Counted from the stretch's first letter, positions 45,118 to 52,801 are shown. The stretch: 64,000 nucleotides of DNA from Bacillus_P idriensis_A (GCF_050483325.1 NZ_JBCMYF010000024.1:62001-126000), one strand, 5' to 3'. Numbers and translations are program-made. The notes: generated by a model from the letters alone, not told the origin.

Positions 45118-46344
45118 TTATACTGTCTGAAGATTTACGTCGTATTTTTTCAGCTCAAGCCTTGCAAGCTGTGCGCGATGCACTTCATCCGGACCATCAG
45201 CAATTCTAAGTGTTCTGGCACTTGCCCACTGAGCGGCAAGCGGTGTGTCCTCGCTGACTCCAGCCGCACCAAATGCCTGAATAGCCCGGTCAATTACTTT
45301 CAGAGCCATATTCGGCGCAATGACTTTAATCATCGCGATTTCCGTTTTAGCTGCTTTATTCCCGACAGTATCCATCATATAAGCCGCTTTTAATGTAAGT
45401 AAGCGCGCCTGCTCAATTTCAATGCGTGAGTCGGCAATCCATTCTCTGATGACACCCTGGCTTGAAATCGGTTTGCCAAACGCCTCTCTCGTTTGAACAC
45501 GCTTACATAATTCTTCAAGTGCACGTTCTGCTGCCCCGATCAATCTCATACAGTGATGAATTCTTCCCGGTCCAAGGCGGCCCTGTGCAATTTCGAAACC
45601 TCTTCCTTCCCCAAGCAGCATATTTGAAACAGGCACCCTTACATTAGTAAAAGTGATTTCAGCATGGCCGTGCGGAGCGTGATCATAGCCAAAAACAGGC
45701 AGCACTCTTTCAATCTTGACCCCTTCAGCATCAAGAGGAACTAAAATCATCGACTGCTGTTCATACTTTGATGCGTTAAAATCGGATTTCCCCATCACAA
45801 TAGCAATCTTGCAGCGCGGGTCTCCCGCTCCTGAAGACCACCATTTTCTTCCGTTAATAACATACTCATCCCCATCACGTATAATGCTTGCTCCGATATT
45901 CGTTGCATCGGCTGAGGCGACATCCGGTTCAGTCATTGAAAAACATGATCGGATTTCTCCCGCAAGAAGCGGCTTCAGCCATTTGTCTTTTTGTTCATCT
46001 GTGCCGTAGCGGACTAGGACCTCCATGTTTCCCGTATCAGGTGCTGCACAGTTAAACACTTCTGGTGCCAGCAATGAGCGGCCCATAATCTCACAAAGCG
46101 GCGCATATTCCAAATTTGTCAGGCCTGCACCGTATTCGCTTTGTGGCAAAAATAAATTCCATAATCCTTTTTCCCTTGCTTTCATTTTCAGCTCTTCCAT
46201 AATAGATGGAATTTCAGACCATCTGGATTCCTGCGCATTTAATTGTTCTTCATACTTCTTTTCATTCGGATAAACGAATTCTTCCATAAAAGCTGTCACT
46301 TGTTTTTGTAAGTCAATCACCTTATTAGAGTAAGTAAAGTTCAA
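45118..46344 (-). CDS. ACAD10/ACAD11-type acyl-CoA dehydrogenase
   Basis: 408-residue flavoprotein. Blocks recalled from human ACAD11 are nearly verbatim: APDTGNMEVL, SCFSMTEPDVASADATNI (137-150 for the FAD part), GRKWWSSGAGDPRCKIAIV (166-), GEGRGFEIAQGRLGPGRIHH and the C-terminal RIADGPDEVH. ACAD10/11 and bacterial LvaC remove the phosphate from 4-phosphoacyl-CoA instead of doing ordinary dehydrogenation. Start set to TTG 46344 after AAAGGGTGA; frame open to 46424 but that would run over the operator. First gene of the upper operon, under the TetR palindrome. Confidence 0.88.
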   Translation of the reverse strand: MNFTYSNKVIDLQKQVTAFMEEFVYPNEKKYEEQLNAQESRWSEIPSIMEELKMKAREKGLWNLFLPQSEYGAGLTNLEYAPLCEIMGRSLLAPEVFNCAAPDTGNMEVLVRYGTDEQKDKWLKPLLAGEIRSCFSMTEPDVASADATNIGASIIRDGDEYVINGRKWWSSGAGDPRCKIAIVMGKSDFNASKYEQQSMILVPLDAEGVKIERVLPVFGYDHAPHGHAEITFTNVRVPVSNMLLGEGRGFEIAQGRLGPGRIHHCMRLIGAAERALEELCKRVQTREAFGKPISSQGVIREWIADSRIEIEQARLLTLKAAYMMDTVGNKAAKTEIAMIKVIAPNMALKVIDRAIQAFGAAGVSEDTPLAAQWASARTLRIADGPDEVHRAQLARLELKKYDVNLQTV

Positions 46345-46367
46345 CAAAATCACCCTTTCTTTTAACT

Positions 46368-46383
46368 TACTAACCGGTTGGTA
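46368..46383. promoter_or_regulatory. Probable TetR operator, upper catabolic operon
   Basis: TACTAACCGGTTGGTA, symmetric at 14 of 16 positions, extended by ACT on one side and TGT on the other. It lies just after the expected transcription start of the ACAD11-type gene, a position suited to repression. Confidence 0.72.
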
Positions 46384-46398
46384 TGTAAATCTACTTCT

Positions 46399-46428
46399 AT
46401 CATAATATGTAACTGCCAAAAAAGACAA
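46399..46428 (-). promoter_or_regulatory. Promoter of the upper catabolic operon
   Basis: Minus-strand TTGTCT (46428-46423), 18-base spacer, TATGAT (46404-46399). The operator palindrome starts 16 bases after the -10. Confidence 0.55.
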
Positions 46429-46492
46429 CTATTATTCTAAAAATTCTGCCAAATTAAATCTTTTACCGTTTTTTCCTCCTTTGAAAAATACC

Positions 46493-46521
46493 TTTTCAAT
46501 CTAAAAGGAAAGTGATATAAT
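46493..46521 (+). promoter_or_regulatory. Sigma-A promoter of speA
   Basis: TTTTCA (46493-46498), 17-base spacer, perfect TATAAT (46516-46521), about 80 bases ahead of the speA start. Confidence 0.65.
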
Positions 46522-46602
46522 TCATTTGTTTTATGTGTAAATATCGAAAATGAAACCATGAAAATAGATACTATTTTTAATTAAAGAAGGTGGGAAAATA
46601 AA

Positions 46603-48075
46603 TTGTCGCAATATGAAACACCCTTATTTACAGGATTAAAAGAGCACGCGAAAAAAGATCCTGTTCAGTTCCATATCCCAGGACATAAAAAAGGCGCAGG
46701 CATCGATCCTGAATTCCGTTCATTTATCGGAGATCCTGCACTTTCAATAGATTTAATCAACATCGGACCCCTTGACGATCTTCATTCTCCAAAAGGCATG
46801 ATCAAAAAAGCTCAGGACCTTGCAGCTGAAGCATTTGGAGCAGATTATACGTTTTTCTCCGTGCAGGGAACAAGCGGTGCAATTATGACAATGGTGATGG
46901 CTGTATGCGGCCCTGGAGACAAAATCCTTGTTCCCCGCAATGTTCATAAATCGGTGATGTCAGCTGTGGTTTTCTCGGGTGCTACACCAATCTTTATTCA
47001 CCCTGAAATTGACAAAGAGCTCGGAATTTCACACGGAATCACAACGGACTCTGTTGAACATGCTTTAGAACAGCATCCTGATGCAAAAGGACTGCTTGTC
47101 ATCAACCCTACTTATTTCGGCGTCTCTGCTGACTTAAAGAAAATTGTTGAAATTGCCCACTCTTACAATGTGCCTGTTCTTGTTGATGAGGCGCACGGTG
47201 TGCATATTCATTTCCACGAAGACCTGCCGATGTCTGCGATGCAGGCAGGAGCGGATATGGCAGCAACAAGTGTTCACAAACTTGGAGGCTCAATGACGCA
47301 AAGCTCTGTGCTGAATGTGCGCGAAGGATTGGTATCTGTTCAAAGAGTTCAGACCATCCTCAGCATGCTGACGACAACATCCACTTCATACCTGCTATTA
47401 GCTTCTCTCGATGTTGCCAGAAAACGTCTGGCTACAGAAGGACGCGAATTAGTCGAACGGGCAATCCGTCTTGCAGAAGATACACGCAAGAAGATTAATG
47501 AAATCGATAAAATTGAGTGCATCGGCGAGGAGATTGTCGGAACTAAAGCGGCATTTGATTATGATCCGACGAAGCTGATCATTTCGATTAAAGAGCTCGG
47601 CTTAAATGGCTATGATGTAGAAAAATGGCTGCGTAAAAACTATAATATTGAAGTTGAAATGTCAGATTTATATAACATCCTCTGCATCATTACACCTGGG
47701 GATACTGAAAGAGAAACAGGCATTTTGGTTGAAGCACTGCACGCGCTGTCTTCAGAATTCATGAATGCATCGGCAGACTTGGTGAAACCGGCCGTCATGC
47801 TCCCTGATATTCCTGTTTTAGCCCTTACCCCCCGAGATGCATTTTACGCAGAAACAGAAGTTGTGCCGTTCAGTGAATCAGCAGGACGGATCATTGCAGA
47901 GTTTATCATGGTATATCCGCCGGGAATTCCCATTTTCATCCCTGGAGAAATCATCTCAGAAGAAAATCTTGCTTATGTGCGAAAAAATCTGGAGGTAGGA
48001 CTCCCTGTTCAAGGACCAGAAGATCCTGAACTTAATTACTTGAGAGTGATTAAAGAACATAAAGCAATTAGATAA
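46603..48075 (+). CDS. speA: Arginine decarboxylase
   Basis: PLP enzyme that makes agmatine from arginine, first step of polyamine synthesis in Bacillus. 490 residues, the B. subtilis SpeA length, starting SQYETPLFTGLKEHAKKDP and FHIPGHKKGAG; PLP Lys in ATSVHKLGGSMTQSS; DEAHGVHIHFHEDLP holds the cofactor Asp. Start TTG 46603 with AAGAAGGTGG upstream. Orn/Lys/Arg class III family; arginine specificity rests on position and similarity. Followed by its own terminator and the SR1 gene. Confidence 0.94.
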   Translation: MSQYETPLFTGLKEHAKKDPVQFHIPGHKKGAGIDPEFRSFIGDPALSIDLINIGPLDDLHSPKGMIKKAQDLAAEAFGADYTFFSVQGTSGAIMTMVMAVCGPGDKILVPRNVHKSVMSAVVFSGATPIFIHPEIDKELGISHGITTDSVEHALEQHPDAKGLLVINPTYFGVSADLKKIVEIAHSYNVPVLVDEAHGVHIHFHEDLPMSAMQAGADMAATSVHKLGGSMTQSSVLNVREGLVSVQRVQTILSMLTTTSTSYLLLASLDVARKRLATEGRELVERAIRLAEDTRKKINEIDKIECIGEEIVGTKAAFDYDPTKLIISIKELGLNGYDVEKWLRKNYNIEVEMSDLYNILCIITPGDTERETGILVEALHALSSEFMNASADLVKPAVMLPDIPVLALTPRDAFYAETEVVPFSESAGRIIAEFIMVYPPGIPIFIPGEIISEENLAYVRKNLEVGLPVQGPEDPELNYLRVIKEHKAIR

Positions 48076-48078
48076 AAA

Positions 48079-48110
48079 AAAGGCGATTCATTTATGAATC
48101 GTCTTTTTTT
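48079..48110 (+). terminator. Terminator of speA
   Basis: Stem GGCGATTCAT / ATGAATCGTC (one G-T pair), then seven T. Confidence 0.88.
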
Positions 48111-48154
48111 ATGCATACTTTGCCTGTGGCGAATCGTATTCAACAGACAACAAA

Positions 48155-48188
48155 ATGAAAGCAAAAGCATGCAGGATTTCCTGCATGC
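48155..48188 (-). terminator. Terminator of the SR1-like RNA
   Basis: Minus-strand GCATGCAGGA / TCCTGCATGC perfect stem with a two-base loop, then TTTTGCTTTC. Confidence 0.85.
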
Positions 48189-48205
48189 TCTTATCTATCC
48201 TCTAT

Positions 48206-48346
48206 TTAAACCCCTTGAATGACTGTGATTTCTCTTTCGAGTACCTGGCAATCGCAGCTTGTGCACTTCCCATACAAAACACTGACCTTTTCGTCCTCAA
48301 AATGATCGATCGTACCATTGCATGTTTGACATACGATTGTTCCCAT
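48206..48346 (-). CDS. sr1P: GapA-binding peptide SR1P
   Basis: 46-residue peptide, starting MGTIVCQTCNGTIDHFEDEK and continuing VSVLYGKCTSCDC, which closely follows B. subtilis SR1P as remembered (MGTIVCQDCNEAIHYFEDEK). Two Cys pairs (CQTC, CTSCDC) suggest metal binding. SR1P binds GapA and promotes its interaction with RNase J1. ATG 48346 has AAGGGG seven bases upstream; an in-frame ATG two codons earlier is overlapped by the ribosome site. The C-terminus is about seven residues longer than in B. subtilis. Confidence 0.85.
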   Translation of the reverse strand: MGTIVCQTCNGTIDHFEDEKVSVLYGKCTSCDCQVLEREITVIQGV

Positions 48347-48389
48347 TTTCATACCCCTTTTTTAAATGGATTAGCGCTTTTTAAATTAT

Positions 48390-48403
48390 TGAAAGCGCTT
48401 AAT
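48390..48403. promoter_or_regulatory. cre-like site in the SR1 leader
   Basis: TGAAAGCGCTTAAT matches 12 of 14 cre positions, just downstream of the SR1 start point. It is also part of the leader hairpin, so the resemblance may be incidental. Confidence 0.35.
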
Positions 48404-48416
48404 ACTTTGTAATTCT

Positions 48417-48445
48417 ATAATAATATAACACATTTAATCCGTCAA
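48417..48445 (-). promoter_or_regulatory. Sigma-A promoter of SR1
   Basis: Minus-strand TTGACG (48445-48440), 17-base spacer, TATTAT (48422-48417). Confidence 0.72.
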
Positions 48446-48464
48446 GCCTAAATTGTATAACACA
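48422..48464 (-). promoter_or_regulatory. Two CcpN boxes at the SR1 promoter
   Basis: TGTGTTATATT (48432-48422) and TGTGTTATACA (48464-48454), both matching the recalled CcpN consensus TRTGHYATAYW at all positions. They lie in an exact 16-base direct repeat (TATAACACATTTAATC on the plus strand at 48424 and 48456), 32 bases apart: one box overlaps the -10/spacer, the other is upstream of -35. Confidence 0.7.
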
Positions 48465-48516
48465 TTTAATCTTTTTCTATTAATATATTTACCTTTCATT
48501 CTTATTAAAGCATATT

Positions 48517-48545
48517 AAAAAACTGGCTGAAATACGCCAGTTTTT
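48517..48545. terminator. Terminator of the DUF3055-type gene
   Basis: Stem AAACTGGC / GCCAGTTT with an eight-base loop and T-runs on both strands. Confidence 0.85.
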
Positions 48546-48547
48546 CC

Positions 48548-48847
48548 TTATTCATATTGTGTTGTCAAATGGACGGCCGGGATCACATCTTTGAAGAATT
48601 CAGAGAGTTCGGATGCCTGCTGCAGGGTATCCGTGCGAAATGTTTGCTTGAGGAGTTCGAGGTCTTCAATATCTAATGAGTCAAGGAGAGCTGCTTTACC
48701 TGTTTGGAGACATACGACGAGCGGTTTCCCAAAAAACATGCTTGAGTACACTATGGCCAAATCATACCTCAGATCACTTGAAGCAAATCCAACATACCTG
48801 ACGTTTGCCTGCTCGGTGTCATCATAAAACTTTTCTAAAGCGTTCAT
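48548..48847 (-). CDS. DUF3055-type cytosolic protein
   Basis: 99-residue protein with VRYVGFASSDLRYDLAIVYSSMFFGKPLVVCLQTG split by conserved aromatic positions, and LLKQTFRTDTLQQASELSEFFKD, which resembles the DUF3055 (SAV0927-like) family as remembered. No function known. ATG with AAAGGAGG upstream; monocistronic with its own terminator. Confidence 0.72.
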   Translation of the reverse strand: MNALEKFYDDTEQANVRYVGFASSDLRYDLAIVYSSMFFGKPLVVCLQTGKAALLDSLDIEDLELLKQTFRTDTLQQASELSEFFKDVIPAVHLTTQYE

Positions 48848-48996
48848 GAAGGCCTCCTTTAATTTTATCTGATTATTCAGACTAATTATATCTTAATTTA
48901 CCACACAGCACAATGCGTTAAACCTTTATCTTGTCAGATTGTTTAAATATTTGTAAAATTTAAGAATATCATTCAGAAAACTTAGGAGTTGACATG

Positions 48997-49395
48997 ATGG
49001 CCTCTCACGCCTTTATAAAACTAGTCGGCGGATCCATTCAGCAGCACATTACGGTTGATGAAGTAGAAAATCTTTTTCACTACTATAAGGAGATAACGAA
49101 CAAAACCGGCCAGCAATTAAATTTTGCATATGAAAGTTCTGCTTTCCCTTATGAATGCAGACAAACGGACGGGTATCTTTCTTTAACATCAGATGAAAGA
49201 GGATATGCAAAAATGTATGTTGGAATTGGTGAAGCAGGAGATGAGCATCCTTCTTTTCTGCAAATCACCCTCCCCTCTGATTCAAAATACGGGGATAGGA
49301 ATAAAGCAAATGAGTTTTCCAAGTTTCTTGCAAAAAAATTAAAAGGCGAATTAACCTTATTCAACGGCAGAAAAATGTATTTTTATAAAAGATGA
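48997..49395 (+). CDS. DUF1885 family protein
   Basis: 132-residue protein, ASHAFIKLVGGSIQQHITVDEV at the N-terminus and NKANEFSKFLAKKLKGELTLFNGR near the end, agreeing with DUF1885 (a small Bacillus family with a solved fold and no function). Of two adjacent ATGs the second (48997) is eight bases from AGGAG and is preferred. A repeat element begins exactly at its stop codon. Confidence 0.78.
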   Translation: MASHAFIKLVGGSIQQHITVDEVENLFHYYKEITNKTGQQLNFAYESSAFPYECRQTDGYLSLTSDERGYAKMYVGIGEAGDEHPSFLQITLPSDSKYGDRNKANEFSKFLAKKLKGELTLFNGRKMYFYKR

Positions 49396-50020
49396 GACTG
49401 AGACACAACGATATTCTCCTGAATTAAAACCGAACATTGAATCAGGCGAAAACCATTAAAAGAAAGGGCTATTTTAGCATATATTGTTGTTTTTCAAGAT
49501 AAAAAATGTCCGTTCCAGGAATTTGACTTCTTCTGGAGAATAGAGGGAATTGGTTGATTCCACTTTTCCGTGCAAAAACTTAAATGGGGGAATCATAGCG
49601 TGAGGTTGATTCCGCTTTTCGTTGCAAAAACCAAAATGGTGGAATCATAGCGTCGGTTGATTCCACTTTTCGTTGCATAAACCAAAATGGTGGAATCAAT
49701 GCATGCAGTTGTTTCCACTTTTCGTTGCAATAACCAAAATGGTGGAATCATCACATCCGGCTGATTCCACTCTTCCGTGCATAAACCAAAATCGTGGAAT
49801 CAAAGCATGCGGCTGATTCCACTTTTCGTTGCATAAACCAAAATGGTGGAATCAAAGCATGCGGTTGTTTCCACTTTTCGTTGCATAAACCAAAATGGTG
49901 GAATCATCACATGCGGCTGATTTCACCAAAGAAAAAATCCGAACTAAAACGAAATTCAAGTTGGAATTTCACATAATAGTTCGGATTTTCGTTGGCTGAA
50001 AACCTTTTGTCCCGGCCTCT
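49394..50020. repeat. Dispersed repeat element, copy A (with tandem array inside)
   Basis: Shares two blocks with copy B at 52505-52778: a left block of about 110 bases (CTCCTGAATTAAA ... AATGTCCGTTCC, 49417-49516) and a right block of about 85 bases (from 49933). Imperfect terminal inverted repeats GAGACTGAGACACAA (49394) and GAGGCCGGGACAAAA (50019, inverted) agree at 11 of 15. It lies exactly between the stop codons of two convergent genes. The inverted pair ATCCGAACTA / TAGTTCGGAT (49937-49946, 49977-49986) with T-runs can end transcription both ways. Confidence 0.75.
49552..49927. repeat. Seven 52-bp tandem palindromic repeats
   Basis: Units begin at 49552, 49604, 49655, 49707, 49759, 49811 and 49863, with a broken eighth from 49915; lengths 51-52. 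Each unit has inverted arms TGATTCCAC and GTGGAATCA (often TTTCCAC) around a core TTTTCGTTGCATAAACCAAAAT-like stretch, and a more variable 7-9 base linker. No reading frame is conserved. Confidence 0.9.
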
Positions 50021-50854
50021 TTATGAGATTTTTTCGATTGAATCTGGGTCTGCTATTTCATATCCCTTTGCTTTCAGCCCTTCCACAATTCCTCCAAGTG
50101 CCTCATTTGTCCATTCCCTGTCATGCATTAACAGGTTGGCGCCATCTGTGAGAAATGGCGAATTAACCATAATGTCTGTAAGAGCATCTTTTGATTGATA
50201 GCCCTGCTCCCAATCATACCCGTATGTCCAGTTCATCAGAACCATTTTTTCTTCTCCTGCAATTCGCCGGCTTTCATCTGTGTTGCTGCCGAACGGTGCT
50301 CTGAAAAAGTGAGGTCTTTCTCCAATAATTGATTCAACAAGATTATTCAGTTCAACTATTTCTTGTTCCTGCTCTTCTGCCGTCAGATCTTTTAAATTTG
50401 CATGTGTCATTGTATGGTTGCCGATTGGAAATCCAAGGTCATGAATGTCTTTCAGCGTCTTTTTTTCTTCGTCCGTATCCAAAAAGTGGCCATTAACAAA
50501 AAAGATGGCATCAGCTCCCAAGTTTTTTAGTGTGCGGGCCATTTCAAGGCTGTATTTATCAGGAGCATCATCAATTGTAATTAACACAGCCTTTGAATTG
50601 ATATCTGCGCTCAGGGGCTTAATGCTCCAATTCGCCGGATCTATTTTGTATTTAGGCAGAGCTTCCGGTTCAGCTGCTGCCTCCTCAGTTTCTTTTGCTT
50701 CTTTCTCATCAGGTTTTTCCGCCGGCTTTTCAACTTCCTGACCTTCCTTCTGCTTGTCCGATTCAGCAGGGACAGGTGCTTCATTACCGGTCTGATTATA
50801 GCTGCACGCCGTAAGCAAACAACCTGCAGCAAGGATGAAAAACAAATGCTTCAT
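50021..50854 (-). CDS. Polysaccharide deacetylase lipoprotein
   Basis: 277 residues: lipoprotein signal with lipobox LLTAC, a Glu/Lys/Pro-rich linker (about 25-70), then a NodB deacetylase domain. Metal and catalytic motifs: VLITIDDAPD (usual TFDDG changed to IDDA but both Asp kept), GNHTMTHANL (H-x3-H), FFRAPFGSN, and LLMHD. It probably removes N-acetyl groups from peptidoglycan or another glycan outside the membrane. Divergent from the BCCT gene; its stop abuts repeat copy A. Confidence 0.88.
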   Translation of the reverse strand: MKHLFFILAAGCLLTACSYNQTGNEAPVPAESDKQKEGQEVEKPAEKPDEKEAKETEEAAAEPEALPKYKIDPANWSIKPLSADINSKAVLITIDDAPDKYSLEMARTLKNLGADAIFFVNGHFLDTDEEKKTLKDIHDLGFPIGNHTMTHANLKDLTAEEQEQEIVELNNLVESIIGERPHFFRAPFGSNTDESRRIAGEEKMVLMNWTYGYDWEQGYQSKDALTDIMVNSPFLTDGANLLMHDREWTNEALGGIVEGLKAKGYEIADPDSIEKIS

Positions 50855-50975
50855 TATGTATACCCCGTCCTTTCTCCTTTATTAGTATAATATAAGGCTG
50901 ATTGCTTCACTATATAAAAGGAGGAATTAATTAACAATGGTACCTACTTACTATGTATAAGGAGCTAGTTCTTTT

Positions 50976-52502
50976 ATGAAAAGAATGACACCTGTTTTCA
51001 TCATTTCAGTAATTGTTTCTGTTCTTTTTATTATCTGGGGCGCATTGCCTAATAGTTTAATGGGAGATGCCAATTTATCTAACGCTACGACGCTTATTCA
51101 TGGATTTATCATTGAAAAGTTTGGCTGGTTTTACCTGCTTACAGCGTCTTTCTTTTTAATTTTTGCTGTAGGATTGATCTTCACGAAATATGGAAACATA
51201 AAACTTGGAAAAGATGATGACGAACCAAGTTATTCATATCTGAGCTGGTTTGCCATGTTATTCAGTGCCGGGATGGGGATCGGGCTTGTCTTTTGGGGAG
51301 TTGCAGAGCCTATGAATCATTACAGCGCACCTCCATCTGGAGAAGGATTCACCGATGAATCAGCCAGGGCTGCATTACGTTATTCTTTTTTTCATTGGGG
51401 TCTGCATCCATGGGCAATCTATTCTGTCATAGCCCTTGCTCTTGCCTATTTCACTTTCAGAAAAGAGCAGAATGGAGTCATCAGCAACATTCTTAGACCA
51501 TTATTTGGTGATAAGGTCGACGGAAAGCTTGGAACCCTAGTGGATTTTCTGGCTGTTTTTGCTACCGTTTTCGGTGTTGCTACTTCACTAGGACTTGGAG
51601 CGATTCAAATAGGAGGAGGCCTTTCCTATTTATTTGACGGAATAAACAACTCCTTTACCACACAACTGATTATTATTTTTATTGTTACCTTTTTCTTTAT
51701 GCTCTCCGCTCAGACAGGGTTAGACAGGGGCATAAGAATTCTCAGTAACGCTAATATCATTATTGCAATATCACTGTTGATTTTTCTCCTTTTTACAGGG
51801 CCAACCAATTTCATCATGGATTTGTTCACAACGACCATCGGAGGCTACCTTCAGAATCTGACGTATATGAGCTTTCGCCTTACACCATTTACTGAGGGAA
51901 GCACCTGGGTACAGGACTGGACCATTTTTTACTGGGCATGGTGGATCTCCTGGGCGCCATTTGTCGGCACCTTTATAGCAAGGATATCAAGAGGCCGGAC
52001 GATCAGAGAATTTTTGATTGGTGTGCTTGCTGTTCCGACTGTCTTCGGCGCCCTTTGGTTTTCTGTCTTTGGCGGCTCTGCATTATACCTTCAGCACTTC
52101 ATGAAGAAACCGATTATGGATATCATTAATGACAAAGGGATGGAAGTAGCGCTGTTTGCCGTGCTGGAACAATTTCCTCTCGGTACATTCATGTCCTTGC
52201 TTGCCATCTTGTTAATCAGCACCTTTTTTATCACGTCAGCTGATTCCGCAACGTTTGTGCTCGGTATGCAGACGACGAATGGCGATTTAAACCCGTCCGG
52301 CAGGGTGAAATTCATTTGGGGCATCATTCAGTCAGCAGCAGCAGCCATTCTGCTATGGGTTGGCGGTCTTGAAGCATTGCAGAGAGCATCCATTATTGCA
52401 GCTCTTCCATTTGCCGTCATCATGATCCTGATGGTCTTTTCACTATTAAAGTCCTTGCGTAAAGAAAGACTTGCAATGTATGAGCCTGCGCAAAAGAAAT
52501 AA
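50976..52502 (+). CDS. BCCT family glycine betaine transporter
   Basis: 508-residue, twelve-helix transporter for betaine-type osmolytes. BCCT hallmarks: FSAGMGIGLVFWGVAEP (Gly motif of sodium-coupled members), FFHWGLHPWAIYSV, and DWTIFYWAWWISWAPFVGTF followed by ARISRGRTIREF. Closest by feel to OpuD/BetT of Bacillus; choline versus betaine preference cannot be told. ATG 50976 is 11 bases from AAGGAG, slightly long. The gene and the divergent deacetylase are bracketed by repeat copies A and B. Confidence 0.92.
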   Translation: MKRMTPVFIISVIVSVLFIIWGALPNSLMGDANLSNATTLIHGFIIEKFGWFYLLTASFFLIFAVGLIFTKYGNIKLGKDDDEPSYSYLSWFAMLFSAGMGIGLVFWGVAEPMNHYSAPPSGEGFTDESARAALRYSFFHWGLHPWAIYSVIALALAYFTFRKEQNGVISNILRPLFGDKVDGKLGTLVDFLAVFATVFGVATSLGLGAIQIGGGLSYLFDGINNSFTTQLIIIFIVTFFFMLSAQTGLDRGIRILSNANIIIAISLLIFLLFTGPTNFIMDLFTTTIGGYLQNLTYMSFRLTPFTEGSTWVQDWTIFYWAWWISWAPFVGTFIARISRGRTIREFLIGVLAVPTVFGALWFSVFGGSALYLQHFMKKPIMDIINDKGMEVALFAVLEQFPLGTFMSLLAILLISTFFITSADSATFVLGMQTTNGDLNPSGRVKFIWGIIQSAAAAILLWVGGLEALQRASIIAALPFAVIMILMVFSLLKSLRKERLAMYEPAQKK

Positions 52503-52504
52503 TG

Positions 52505-52778
52505 AAAAAAAAGACTGTAACGATTATCTCCTGAATTAAAGGCAAACATTGAATAGGGCGAAGACCCTTAAAAGAAAGGGCTATTTTCGTATATTTTGAT
52601 AAATAATGTCCGTTCCTTTCCGCAGCAATCCGCTTAATCTTTCTAACATTTAGTACTGCAGCAACAATCTTTATGGAAAGAGCTGAAGAAAAAAATCCGA
52701 ACTAAAACGAAATTCAAGTTGGAATTTCACAAAATAGTTCGGATTTTTCTTTGGTTGAAAACTTTTTTTCCAGCCTCT
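52505..52778. repeat. Dispersed repeat element, copy B
   Basis: About 275 bases in the same orientation as copy A, lacking the tandem array; a 70-base unrelated stretch (52620-52690) sits in its place. Hairpin ATCCGAACTA / TAGTTCGGAT at 52695-52704 and 52735-52744 with T-runs on both sides. It too lies between stop codons of convergent genes. Confidence 0.75.
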
Positions 52779-52801
52779 TTTTATTATGCTATCTGTCAGT
52801 T

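Larger units (their letters stand above)
48160..48410 (-). ncRNA. sr1: SR1-like dual-function regulatory RNA
   Basis: Inferred transcript of about 250 nt from the promoter at 48417-48445 to the terminator at 48167-48188. In B. subtilis SR1 (about 205 nt, next to speA) base-pairs with ahrC mRNA and also encodes SR1P. Here the encoded peptide, the place beside speA, and CcpN-type boxes all agree. The leader has a hairpin: AGCGCTTT (48373-48380) pairs with AAAGCGCT (48392-48399). The ahrC pairing region was not identified. Confidence 0.7.

Noticed and set aside
46482..46496. TGAAAAATACCTTTT shared with 28569-28583 as a common operator
   Set aside because: AT-rich 15-mer; a pair is not surprising by chance in 64 kb, and here it overlaps the speA -35 while at 28569 it has a different relation to a promoter.
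49552..49927. CRISPR array
   Set aside because: The units are contiguous 52-bp repeats without unique spacers of constant length; only 7-9 bases vary between them, and no cas gene is nearby.
49794..49976. 60-codon frame across the tandem repeats
   Set aside because: It is simply the repeat unit translated; the 51/52-base unit length breaks the frame between units, and there is no ribosome site.
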